Shown one piece after another: positions 1 to 13,500 of a DNA stretch of 64,000 bases (positions within the stretch are counted from its first letter, which is position 1; every line of letters begins with the position of its first letter). Under the pieces are notes generated by a model that was given only the letters and a program-made list of their open reading frames with translations, had not been told where the DNA came from and made no database searches. Made by a program: the position numbers and the translations under genes. This DNA is from Siniperca chuatsi (lineage: Eukaryota; Chordata; Actinopteri; Centrarchiformes; Sinipercidae), in contig NC_058052.1 in assembly GCF_020085105.1 (NCBI RefSeq), positions 14,832,233 to 14,896,232 of the forward strand, written 5' to 3'.

Positions 1-1031
1 ACATGCAGAAGCAGGTAAAATACTCAAAGTGAAGTCACTATTATGATCAGAGAACAATGGCTGCAAAGGTCAGTGACTGCAGAGGTACACTGTAATGAAA
101 ACTGACCCAAAACATAAAAAAATACAAACTTTTGCCATGACACATACCTGTCTGTTTTAACAATTCAGACTTGTATTTGCTTTAAACATCTAATACAACT
201 ATAATAAGAACAATTTTATGTTAATGCTTGGGAAAATGGGCATATGAAAATAAACCTGTCACGTGAGAGTAAATCAGAAAATCTGAATGCCTCAAGTCAA
301 CATAAGAATTTACAGAAGCAGCACAAGACATACTGTGTGGAAAGGAAACACACACTTGTGCACACATTTCGTGAAGCAAATGAATATCAACTGCCTCTCC
401 AGGAATTGAAAGATGTTATAACTAAAGGACAGGAGTTTTCACATTTTACACATTCTATTACTTCATAAATAAGGCACCTGGTCACAACAGTCACATATTC
501 ACAATGTTGCGATTGGAAGACAGGCTGGAGATATAAGCTGCCTACTTACTGTAAGTAAAAACTGAATTCAAAAGCTGATCTCCCTTCTCATAGCAAGCTC
601 TCTGAACAGTAAATGCAGTGCATGCTATCTAAAAAAAAAAAAAAAAAGAAACAAAAACAGGATGGTGAATGAATTAACATCACCTTGACAACTATATCAA
701 AGCTTGGTGTTTGTTATCCCAACTTTTAAAATGAGGTTTGATAGGCTCTTGTTATCTCCAGCCGTGTCATAGAGTGCTGAAACATAAAGCCAAACAGCAA
801 CTACATCTGCTAGACATCATGTAGGACTTGTCTGTAGTCCCTGAACATATAGCTAATGCTCAGCAAATAATCCATCACATTTGCATTTTTCACACTGAAG
901 CTTTACAAAAGCATAAATGAATTTCAAAATCTGTTCCTTCTTCACATATTTGCCTATTGAAAAAGGTATCCTCTGAAGAATTTGGTGAGAGTAGAAAATA
1001 GATACTTCTGGTCCTTCTGAATATATTCCAG

Positions 1032-1070
<39 letters not shown>

Positions 1071-1113
1071 CAAAATCCTCTAAAGAAAGATGATCTCTCT
1101 CTGCAGATCCATT
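1..1113 (-). other. lcor long-isoform 3' UTR or downstream sequence
   Basis: No coding signal. It begins immediately after the PALI1 stop codon. It contains a run of 33 A at 1035-1067. I saw no clear minus-strand AATAAA before the window edge, so the transcript end is unresolved. Confidence 0.5.
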
Positions 1114-4100
1114 TTATTTTGAGAGTGATGTCCTGGTGCGCTTAGCCGGGGTCTCTGTAAGCTTCTGACCTCTCTTGGTTGCCGATTTTGACGCACTGCG
1201 TGGCAACGAGGCTGGTCGACTTCTCTTTGCAGATGACTTTAAAGCCCCTCTTCTTGTCAGCGTGGGTTCCTCAGCTTTCCGGACTGATTTAGGAGATGCA
1301 TTTTTTATTTTCATGGACTTTGTGGCCCTCTTTGAACCATGACTGGGGCTCCCACTCAAAGGGCCTGCCGCCTCCATTTTTCTCTGGGATCTTGTTAATA
1401 CCTGGTCAGGTGAGGTCGGAACCTTGACATCCATGCTCTGCTGTGGGGTTTCAACAACATTCTCGGTACCTTTGATTTCAGACGCTGTACTTTGTGTTGA
1501 TTCCTTTGTCTGGATTTTTGCAACATTCACTTTATTCACAGCAGGTTTTTCTACCTCTACTTTCTCCGCTTCAATTTGTTTTTTATTGTCGACCTTGCTT
1601 TTAGCTGTGTCGACAGGGTTATGCTCAGATGTTTTAGGAGAACCTAGTCGTTGAGAGCATCTCTTTGGCAATTCTTTTTTAGTTGTATCTCTTGAAGGTC
1701 TACTAATGCCCTGAGCCTTGACTGCCCTCTCTTGAACAGGATGCTTTGTAGTTTTTTTGCCAGCCAATATTTTCCTTCTTTCCATTTTTGCTGCAGACTC
1801 TCTCATTTGTTTACTGACCATTAGGGGTGATTTCTCTGTCTTCAGAGATGGTTTCAGATTTGACTTAGCAGCAGACTTTGTGTTGGCCAGTCTTTTCATA
1901 CTGTTGGTTCTTAAGGTTTTTGAGGCCTCTTTCAGTCTAACATTGGTTTGCTGAACCTGCATCTTCTCTCGGATATTAGAGTATTTCCTCAAGATCCTTG
2001 CACTTGCTGGATTCTTTGATTTACCAGAGGATTTCTGGGATTCAACTATCTGTACACGGGCTTCAGCAGAGGAGTGTGACTTAGTCAAAGTCTGAGTAGT
2101 ACTGGAAAGCTCTCTTCTCTCTTTCCCTTTGACTGCATTTGCCTCTTGCTCCAGTGCTTTAGCAATCAGTTTCTGACTCTTGGAGTTGCTCTTTACAGGA
2201 GAGGCGATGGCAAACTTCTTCAAATGTTTTTTTAAGCGCTCTGCCTGTAGGCTTGGAAATACCCCCTGAGACGTCCCTGAAGCACTAGACGAGCTGTGGA
2301 AGCACAGCTGAGTTTCTGATGGAAGACGTGTATTCACTTTCTTGACAATGACGAGGGACTTTGTTTCTGTTGTTTCAAGGAACCAACGACAAATACTGGT
2401 CAGATTAAAACCTTTCATAAAGAGCATTTGGACTGGTGAGTATTTCTGGTGCTCTAAAGACTTTGTTTTCCGTGCCCTGCGTTTACTTTTCCATATAGCT
2501 GCCTGTCTGTCTGCTTTGTTTTTGTATTTTGTCACTGGCTGACCCTCTTTGTCCATTTGCACCCAACCTTTTTGCATTTTATCATACTTAATGTTCAGAT
2601 TTGTAATAAGGTGTTGGTTTTCTTCTCCAGTCAGAGTCTCAAAGAATTTGTTAGTTTGTTTTGTGGGCTCAGGTCTTGGTGTAATGACAGGGATGGCTGA
2701 ACAGTGGGGCAACACAGATGCAACAGACACTGGAGGGGGCTTCACCTGAGCTTTAGTTATTCTTTCTGGCATTACTCTGATAGGGGAAGCTACGTCACTC
2801 TGTCTTCCAGCTACAGAAAGAGCACTGGTAGATGGTGCAGCCAATCTTTGTGATCTCAATGCTAATTTCTTGCTGTCCACTGGTGTTGACTGAGTAACAG
2901 ACTGGTGGGACATTTCAGGCTTACTGCTCTCACTCCTTAATGGCATTCTTGTGGGTTTGTCTGATATGGAAGAACTGTTATCATCTCCACTTGCAGACCT
3001 GTCTCCTAAAGATGCTACATTTGGCTTCTGCGACAAAGCAACATCACCTGGTTCTGCCTCCTTTCGGAGAACCCGCTTACTTCTTAATGGGATACTCTGT
3101 GTTTGCATTTCAGTCTTTACAGGACTTTGTTTTTCTAATAGACTTGATTCCTCATCGCTAAGTTGCTGTTTCTCATTCTCACTGTCGTCTCCTCCAGCCT
3201 TTGCAGACCTTAGTATCTGTTCGGCCTGCAATCTACTTTCGCCTTTTTGTATTTCTTCAGTTGTCTTTACTGGCTGAGTTTTTTCAATGTTTAACTCCAC
3301 AGTTGTCTCTGAGACTGTGTTCTGTTGGGACTGTTCAGATGCTGCAGGGGGAGATGACTTGATTAGAGGAGTAGAAGTAACAGGAAGTGGAGAAAGAAAG
3401 AGGAGGGAGGGGAGGTGCCCTGTAGCTGGAACAGCATGGGTAGCAGTAGGTTTTGGAGATGAAATGGAAGTGATAGCATTTGAAGTGGGCGGTGATACTG
3501 GAGTTCCAGCTGGCCTCTGGCCAGCTGATCTAAGTTGCCGTTTGGACTCAGTACTCTGAGGATGATCAACAGGCTGATCAGAGAGGACAGGCAAAACATC
3601 CCGATCTCTCTGAACTCTCTTTTGTTTCTGGATTTGTTTGGTCCTTGTGGGAAATTTAGATGCTGGGCTTGATGGTGTGGGAGAAGATAGTTCATTCACC
3701 TGCTGAATCACAGGAGTAGTCTCAATTGATTTTACAGGTATGTGTGTTTCAGGTGGATGTTTCTCCAAATTTGTGTTTTCAAAAGTTGAATCAACAGCTG
3801 AATCAAGAGGATTCTTGTTCAGTACATTCTGACTGGATTTCACTGGGGTGTTATTAGGTGACGTGGTGCTGTTACTTGATCTACGACGCAGACTTCTGTC
3901 AGAGGCTGATATGGGTCTACCATTTACATAACCCACTACCACTGCTTCTGTTCGTCTTAACCGCTTTGGCAGCGAAACTACTGTACCTCTTTTTCTACGC
4001 CAAGGGGGTAATTCCTTTAAGAGCGCATCAAGTGACTTTGAGGACAAGTCACAGTCATTATCATCGTCTTCAGTCTCTGAAAGCATAACACTATCAACTG

Positions 4101-5869
4101 CTTCAGATGTTTTCATTTCTGGCTCTTTCACCATCGGCTCCTCTGCTGAACCTGTGGTGTTGGAGTTTTCTGTCACTTCAAAGTTGTCATAGTGCATCTG
4201 TGTCTCTGGCTGAAGTTCCTGAGGTTGCTTAACTTGTATTTCTTCCCTTTTATTTTCCCCTCTCTCTTCCTCAACTTGATTCACCGGTGATGGGGCGCTA
4301 TTCTGCTGGAGAACAGGCTGACTGTTAAGCAGTTCATCTGATGAAAGCTGGGACTCAGCTTCTTCTATGGTAATATTCTCTAATGGTTCCACTACTGTTT
4401 CTGCCACTATTTGCTCGGTACTTTCACGTATGTCCTCTTCAGGCTCAGGCTTGTTATTTTTTTCTGCTTCAAATGGAGCCTGAGCAACACTTTCTTCGCT
4501 TCCTGTTGTCGTCCCTGAATCTGCAGTTGTATCCTGTTGTACATCTGTGTTTCTATCCGTTTCTTTGTTCTCTGTTGGGGACCTTATCGGAGATGGTGGA
4601 ACAGACTGCCCCTTGCTCTGACACTGATCTGTCTGACTAGTTTCAACTATAACATCTACTTCACTGGCTGCTTCCTCCACCATATCTCCTGTTCCTGGTA
4701 TCACATTCTCATCTGTCTCTTCTGTGGACATTTGCTGATTCATTGTCTCCCTGCATGCTACAGCAAAAGGCATATCCACAGGTGGTACGCCTTCAGGCTT
4801 TGAAAGCATTTGTTTTGGGGTGACCAATGTGATCAGTTCTGTCATTGGATTAGGACAGTTGCCCCTCCCAGCCAATGTACGGACAGTTTTTAATTCCCAG
4901 ATTTCATCTGAATACATATGTCCTCTGGTGCTTTTTCTCGCATTGCGGCGTGGGAGCATGCTGCGCTGCTGTTCCTTAAAACACTCTGTAATTGGTTTGT
5001 CAATAAAAACAATGTCACAGTGGCCGAGATCAGGGTCAGCAATTCCCCTACAAGCAGAGTCCCTGATCCGATGATCAGAGGATGCCCTGATGGTCTTCCT
5101 GGCAGTCCGTGGAGAGTCTGAAGGAATGGTCATGTGAACTGAAAACACTTTTGCTGGTGTATCTTTGGCATGCCCAAGATTCTCTCTCTGCCTAGCCTGA
5201 TGCGTGTGACTAGCCTGATTGTGTCTTTTCACAGAGGAGCTGAGTCTAGCACTAGGAGTCTCTGTTCTGTTGAATAAATTTGAGTTACCCTCTCTGTCCT
5301 CCAAACTGTCAGGGTGAGACGAAAGAGAGGTGTTGAGCACACATGACAACTTCTTACCAGCAGCAACGTTGCTGGTCATGATTTTCATCTTAAGAGGTGC
5401 ATGATCACCATGAGGGTTGTTCTCTGTGTCCACTGGATTAGCAGTGAGGGTGACCAAAGCCTGGTTAGTCCCTGACCCAGGGCTGCGAAGATCCAGAGCA
5501 GGGCCAGCAGTAACAGATGTTTTCTCTGGAATTTTTTTCATTGCACAGCTGCTTGGGATAAAATGGGAAATCTCCTGGATCTCTGACTTGGGAGTGAATT
5601 CATTGGGAAACCTTAGCTCAGGGCATGACTTCTCAGGGGTGACTGCACTGGATTTTGCAGTGGAACAAGCAGTTCCCTGGATCCCAGAGGTAGAGTTAGA
5701 GTCTTGCTGTGTATTGGAAGATGCCAGTGCTTTGACCTCCGTCTGCAGAAAACCTATGGCATCTACAATCTGTCTCTGATGATGGGGGCAGAGTTTTGCC
5801 ATGAACTGTTCCAGTGTTGAGGTGGACTGCAGGTCTTTTGCCTTTGCAATACTCAAGTCTGGAGACTCA
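1114..5869 (-). CDS. lcor: lcor alternative last exon, PALI1 / C10orf12-like
   Basis: A single 4756-bp coding exon. The acceptor follows the tract TTTTTTCCCTTCAG, with AG at 5871-5870. The first base completes a Gly codon begun in exon 14827-14731, so translation continues as Gly-Glu-Ser-Pro-Asp. Features: an acidic central part (about residues 650-880), several LRS-type basic motifs, three ARK[S/T] motifs, and a very basic C-terminus ending RTSLSK. Many short plus-strand open frames lie opposite this exon; none has family similarity, and they are treated as chance antisense frames. Confidence 0.88.
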
Positions 5870-8044
5870 CTGAAGGGAAAAAAGAACAAAACAGATGTAA
5901 TTGCACATCAAGATGACGCAACATTGGTTCATACAATTAATTGGATGCGATTATTACATTCATGCTGAAAAATGGGCCTAATAAAATTGTTATAAAGAGG
6001 TGGAGCTGAATGTGAGAAATAATTCACAATTGTATTACAATGTTTATTATTACATATTTATTAGAAGAATAGGTGATTTTAAAAGTGAATTTTTCATCCA
6101 GTGAACTTGACCAATTAAACTGTTACAGCTATTACATTTTTTATTTGCACAGTGGTGCTTTATGTTACAGTATACATCAAGAAAATGTCACACATGCACA
6201 ACACATTTAGTAATGGTGGCCCACTTTGATTAAAACAAGTCAAACACATGTTCATTACTTGAAAGAGCAAATACATTAGGGGGAAATAGAGTACATCATT
6301 TCTGTCAAGTTTTCATGTATGACTAGGGCAAAGGGTGACATTTAGATACAAGTGCTCAACAATTTAAGACAAATTAACCAGTAAAACAAAGATCAAGCAT
6401 GACTGAACATATGCAAAATTAGTTATTCTAATACTTGTGAGGTTTTGTTTGTGCCAATGCAAATCTAAATTAATAAGTTAACGTGGGGGGGGGGGTCCCT
6501 CTGTGTTCTTAAGCTTAAGTTTTGTCAGTGAGGTAGGTCTATTACAAAATCCTCCAATGCCTTTGGAGCATTTCTACCATCACATTATGCCAAAAATATA
6601 TTTATCTTATACCTCTGAAAAGTTTATTTTCTTTGTAAAATAATTTTTTTTAAAAGTTCTTCCCAAGCTACACTGTGGTCTTTTAACAAGAAAATGAACA
6701 GACAAATGAAGCCACATCTGGTTTCCTGAGGTGACATGTCACAAGGTTATGTTGTGTAATGAAAAGGCAAAATAGCTTCGCACACAGCGTGTACTGCAGA
6801 ACAAGAGGTGCTGGCAACTGCATGACGACCAAAAAATAATAATAATCTGATACTCTGTTCACTAAAATTTGTTTAAAGCAAATTGCAAACCAACATCATA
6901 TCTGTATACAACTATAAATAATACAGCATTGCCAAATACCATGCTACTAGAAATTTCATGGACCTAGTAGGTAACTTGAATGTGGATTTTTTTTTAATAC
7001 CGTATTTACATTGTTGAAAACAGACAGGTAAATTTACCTTTTAAAAAGCATTATGGATTTGAGCTTTAAATCGCAAAGGTTATAATACAACCTTTGAGAT
7101 GGTAGGTGTGAGTGCCGCATGTAACAAGTGAGACGGGTGTTAGGACTTTTTGTTGAAATCTTCAGAAATGCTGTTTTAGAATGTTACATTAAGCAGTTTT
7201 TTTTTAATTAAATGTGCTGTTTGAGGCACTGAACTGGAAAGAAACTTGTTAATCAAATACTCATTGGTCAACATCTTATCTGTACTAAGATTATATTGAC
7301 AAAAGTATAAAAATAATAAAACTGTGAAAAGATGTACTAAGGTTTTTTGGCTTCAAACACAAAATAATTTGTACAGCATGCCAAAATATCTCAAATGTAA
7401 CTTTTAGAGATAAAAAAAAAATGTTTTAGAGATTAAAAAAATAACATTTTCTGCTACTGGAACCAGACCAAGATCATTAACTTCACATCCCTGCTTGCAA
7501 GGTCTAAGGAGTAAAGTGGAGTACCTGAATAAGGAGTGGTAAGTGTTTCATCCCTGAGGGTTTCGCTCCCTGTTTCACTTGGCATAGCAGTAAGGAACTG
7601 ACACAGTACAAAGCATTTTTCTCTCAGAGTAATAAAATCTAACAAGCAGAAGCAAACCAAATTACAACTCCACAATATTTCACAAGCACACAAACATGGA
7701 TGTGTTAACTCATCTGCAATGTTCATATACTGTACATTAGTGATACAAATAATCTGGCAATTATAAACTACTGTATGGGGGATTTTATCATACATCTTCA
7801 GTGAACCATTAACCAGACTTTACTGGTTTAGCGATATTTCAGGTTCACAGTTACTCTACTTGATACATTGTTGACTTGACAGTAAACACACCAACACTCC
7901 AGTGTTTTCAATAAAATATCCTCAAAAGATAAACTTCACCATATACAACTAACTTCCCACTGATGCATATGATTTAGTCCAATCATGCAAAATATAACCA
8001 GTGTCATTCTTCCTTTATACATTGTAAATGTTAAATCAAATATA

Positions 8045-8078
<34 letters not shown>

Positions 8079-10490
8079 CGACAGGGGTACTCTTTAGTCA
8101 TTTGAAGAGCCACACCATTTGCAGTTATATAAAGACTTTTGTCCTCATACATTATATTTACCAAGCAAAAGACACCCAACTTACATCAGAATAAAGTAGG
8201 ACAATCTTAAGTGTTATCCCTTCACATCATGTAAGACAGTTAAATATACCTTTTACGCATTATCTACTTATGTCTATAAACACTTACATGAGTAACTTTG
8301 TTTTGTTAAAGCCATTTACATTCATGGTTACTTAAGTAATGATAAAACCATTAATTAATTAATAAATATTGCATAAACAAAATAACTCCAAAACATATCA
8401 TTAGCTTGAGTTGGTATGTAAGGGGAGGTAACCTCCTCCCCATCTTTAGCAACAGGTTTCTCCAAAGCAGGAGATAATCAAAAATGCTTTTGTCACAACT
8501 GTCCAAACAACGAGCCCCCAAAACCGGTCCATCCACACCCCAAAAATAAAAAAGAATTGAGATAAACATTAAAGAGATCAGGGTGCAATTAATGACAAGA
8601 ATACACAGAAATATTAACATATGGTTGAACTTTGACCGATTTTCTTTTATTTTTTTCGATTTTATACCAACTTTATGACAGCTCTTTCTGTAAGCTTTTA
8701 CTCAAAGAATTTTACAATAAACTGTGCTGTGTACATGAGAAATACTAAAACATAAAACAGTAGTGGGCTTTCCAGAGGAGGTAGTCGACCATTAGATTTG
8801 CTACAATAGACAATGAGGAAAGCAAAAAATGTATTACCTGTCAATTAACTCAAAGCACTTGTATATCTTTAATATATTAATTAGAATGCATTAAACATTT
8901 TCTCTGAATGAGAAAATAATGTGAGACTTTTAAGTAATGCTGGATGATTGTCAATGCAAGAATAATTTAATTAACGACAGCAAATCAGCGACTAGATTTT
9001 ATTTTTTCAACCAAAGTAAAGTTATTCGGACATTTTGTGCATATGTGTAAGAATTATATGAGTGGGTTTAAAGTGGTTAATCTGTTATAAATAATGATTT
9101 ACCTTAAAGTGAGAGGAAATGCCAAAAAAAAAAAAGAAATCAATCAGCTAAATACTTCCATTTAGAGCAAGAAGTTGCAGAAAATGAAAATCCCAACAAG
9201 ATAGTCAGTAATAGTCTTTTTTAAAAGACAGTAAGTTTACTGTCTAACAAAGTTTGTAACTATTGTTACAGTGCTATTAACAGACAAGTCCCTGAACTAT
9301 ATTTTACTGCTGACTCTTACTCAAAAATGTTTACACTCAATTTTATGTAATATGACTGCAAATATAATATCCAAGTAAAATGCTTGCAGTTAAGAAATAA
9401 TTTCTTTAAATCAAAACATCCACATTTATCTAAGCAACATTGCGTACATCTAAAAAGGATGCAAGATTTGCAAAAAATAATTACCAAGATTTGCTAGAGC
9501 TGTGTATTAACCTGATAAAAGAATAATGGGTCATGATCCCATATTCTGGAATGTCCTGAGGTATAAGTGATAATGCACAATGAGGTGTCCTGATAAGCAA
9601 AATAATGGACAAACATGGAGTTCCCTCTGCAGAGTCCACCAGGCAAAAATTCAATGAAAATGGCATGTATTGGCAGCAGGGGACAGGCTTTCTTTAAAAA
9701 GGTTTTTAACCTTAACAAATTGTAACAGCACCATGACCCAACTTTCAGTATGTAGTATTCATGTTAAGGAAATGGCATCAACCCGAGCTGTGGTATAGCC
9801 ACTTAACACAGAAATATCTCAAGGAAATGGCAAAAGGAAAGGGAAATGTCAACCCACACTCTTGCGTGCTTGGCTTCAAGATGAGAATCCCCCCGCCCCC
9901 AGACAAACAATGAAAAAAATAATAATTTCTAGTCCATAAAGCTTAGTTTTGGATGCAGCAATGAACTGCAAACTATGATCCAGACAGTTGCAAAAAATAA
10001 TCACATTAAGTCTCGGCTGGTTGGTAACTGCACAATAACCAATAAAGGTTAATCAAATTTAAGTGGACTCTTAAATGCAATGCAGCCTGAGATAATATTA
10101 TATATTCAATAATCCAAGCTATTTCCTCTCCACAGGGATGAGAAATGTATTTTTCATTGAAATTTTGCCTTAGTAACTGGAGAAATAGGTGGGTGTGGAT
10201 TGAGGCATGATTGTAATAGTAACTAACAAGTTAGCTAACTTGGCTGCCTAGCAAGGTAGCACAGTCAGCCAGTATTTCAGGCTCCATCTGCTAATATTGC
10301 TTGATAAAAGTTCTGGGTTGTTTTTTTTTTTTTTTAAATAAAGACGTGATATTAGCTAAGAGCTTCTAAAAATGACAATACTGCACCTAGATCTTATTTT
10401 TTATAAGAGTATCATCCTCACAAACCAGGTGGGTGTTCTTAATTGACCTGAAGAGACAATTCTTTATCATGAGCCATGGGAAAGCAAGGT

Positions 10491-10539
<49 letters not shown>

Positions 10540-13500
10540 CATTCTGCATATGTACGGAAATACTAACCATGTTTTTGCATTATTTTGATAATCAAAAGAA
10601 AGAGAAAAAAAAAAACTTCATTTCTCTTGTCATGTTTCTCGTGTAGAGAAAGACATCCCAGAGATAATACCTGAAATCTGAAAAAGACGAGCCCTAAATT
10701 ACATAGAATTGAAATGCTCTGAAGGCTTTCACTGACAATGAAATGCTACTAATAACAAGTTATGGTAGGTTGTGAAGACATCTGAGAGTAGGACACACAT
10801 ACTTGTCAGTAAGAAATCCTCAAAGGGGTATTTGGGTATGCTATCCTTCCCTGTTAGAGGTGACTTATATGAGACAATGTTTTAGTTGTGCATATCTGTA
10901 ACTGAGGTATATGATGTGTGTACAGTAATCCCTTACCTGATAGACATTTTCTTGACTGACAAGTACTGCATCCCAATCTGAATTTATCCTGAGTGCAGTG
11001 AAGGCAATGAAGAAAAAACTAATACCATTCATACAGCACAGCAAAACAAAGAAAAAAATATAGGTGTCAAAAACATGGCATGCTTGTGAAGATAAGCGTA
11101 ATTTGGATTAAAAAGGAACGTGAAATTTATACAACAGACTAGAACAATAAATAAATATTTTTGGAGAATAGTGTTTGGAATTAATAAATATTTTGAATAT
11201 AATAGTGTTCGGGCAGACTGGTTTTGTTTTTACATCTCCAGTGTCCATTTCAGTCATAGAAGTGCATTTGCAAAACAGTGACAGAGACTTTCACTGTCAT
11301 CCATAAACATTACAATAATGGATGCTTAATATGCTTTCACCTATACACGCACACAAACACAGGAGAATTAACTATATATTCACGTTGAACATGTGACTAA
11401 ATGCTCTGAACAGTACTGAGAGAGGACACTGAGGGGCGCCACTTCCTTAGATATGATTCAATTTGGCTCTGTGTAAATAATACATTTATATGTATAGTGA
11501 AGAAAAGTGAGGGGCAAAATTAAATAAGTTAATAATAAATATGGGTATTTCAAGTTAAATGTTTTATGGAAAAACAAGTCTGCTACTACCACTGTCTGGC
11601 AAATGCAACATCAGTCTGGTTAAAAAGTACATCAATATTAGTACTTTATGGTTTTATCACTCATTTCATGAGAGGCTTCCATCGTGGAAATCATTCCCAT
11701 TTTCTTCAGATGCACTCTCTTTTCTCAGAAACAATGTGTTGGGGGTTTTGGAGTTCTTTCCTTTCGGGGGATCGTGAAACACCCTGTTCCTCTACCTGAC
11801 TCATCAGCTTCAGTTTCTTTTTGGGTGGAGGTTTCAAGGTCCCCAGTCGCTCTTTAACTTTGTATTCCAGGGTGCTGTGTGGAATGCCATAGATCGTTTG
11901 GGCTTTAGACACACTCATTTTCCCACCCATCACCACTACAATAGCCTCTTCGAGCAGTTCAGTGTTGTACTGTCGATATCGCCCGCGTTTCTTCCTTGGC
12001 TGCTTGTTACCTAGGTCTGACTCTGAATCCAGAGGATAGTTTCCCCCCAAGGCCTGGCGGTCAGTGTCGTAAGGCCAGTATTCCTTCACCGAACCTGAGC
12101 TACTAAAGCCTCCGCTGCTCTTTTTCTGGATCTGCCTGGGTAGAATGGAACGAAGCGTTTTTCCCATACCGTTCTCACGAAGTGAACCTGAATTCTCGGT
12201 GGAGAGGGAATCCCAAGACGGGTCTGTTCCTGTGGCCAAAACTCGCACCTTGGGAATCTTGAGGTCAAAAGATGATGAATGAGAAAGGGAGAGGCTGTGG
12301 TCTCTGCAGACCTCCTGGAGGTTTCCTTTCTCACAGGCAAGTGACTTTGTCAAAAGTCCAGCAGCTTCTAACAACCTGGGTATGTCTTTAAGACGCTCGC
12401 AAGCCTCAGAGTTGGTTTTGAGTTTGAGGAGGGCCCCACAATGAGTTTTGGAGTTCCATGAAGCAGATCCATTTCTGAAAAGGTCAGTGGGTCTGGAGCT
12501 GTGGTTATGGCTGAGAGGTGACTCTGGGTCGCTCTCCAGATCTGCCTCCTCTTTGATGTGCAGCGAGTATGCAAGAGATGAGGAAGGCTTATAACAGGTG
12601 GAGTGGCCGATATTCTCCCTCCTACTCCCATCCTGTAGGCTCCTCATAAACAGCCCGACTTGTCCGTCCGCTCTCAACGATCGCCTGATTGGATGGAAGG
12701 AAATTGGGTGTAAGCAGAGCTTGCACAGTGCCTTTTTTCTGTTTTCTAAAGGAGGATGGGTTGGGGAGGGGAGGATGTTGGCCACTCCTTTATTATATGA
12801 CCTTGCTTTGGTAACATCACTATATTTTAGAATAACTAACTGTGTGGTAGTGTGTGTGACTTAAGAACAAAAAAGGCTCAAGTTTGACAATTTTTTATTT
12901 GCTTGCTGTGATGATTTTTTACAAAATTTGCATCAACATAAAAAATAAGAAACAAAACGAAAATAAAGGAAAAAAGAAACAATGAAAATAAAAGCAAAGA
13001 AAAAGCCATTTATTGAAGTGCATAAAAGGTCTTCCTGTGGCTCAAAAAGCTTAGCTTAGAAGGAGGGATTATTTGTTATTGCAGTAAGGCAGCTTGGCAT
13101 GTAGCTGTTAAGCAGGGCACAATAACTATGCCATACAAAATGACTAATGCAAATAAAGTTCTGGACATTTTGTGTGTGACGTTACCACTGAACAAGCACA
13201 GCAATAAAAGAGTAAGCCAGCAGAGGGTTGTTGTGTGTATCAAAACTGACTAGCTCAGGTGTGATCCATAAAAGGAAAAAGATTTGCACAATTCATCTGC
13301 AACAAAAATCTTATTTGGTAGTTAAAGAATTATTTACTTAAAAAGGGATAGTGGGGTTTTTTCCAAATGCAAAGTTATGAGTTAATTGAGAGTTGTCATT
13401 GTATGGACGTTGCTTGGGGGTCAAATGGGCCGATTCTAAGCCAATATCCCTGCATTAATATCTTTAAACAAAAAATGTTTAAATGTAGATAGTTTTCATA

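Noticed and set aside
2940-5779. Many plus-strand frames opposite the large lcor exon
   Set aside because: Antisense shadows of a long coding exon; none shows recognisable domains.
12685-12785. In-frame extension upstream of the lcor HTH exon
   Set aside because: Open by chance. The pyrimidine-rich acceptor at 12685-12687, the codon phase and the family alignment all place the exon start at 12684.
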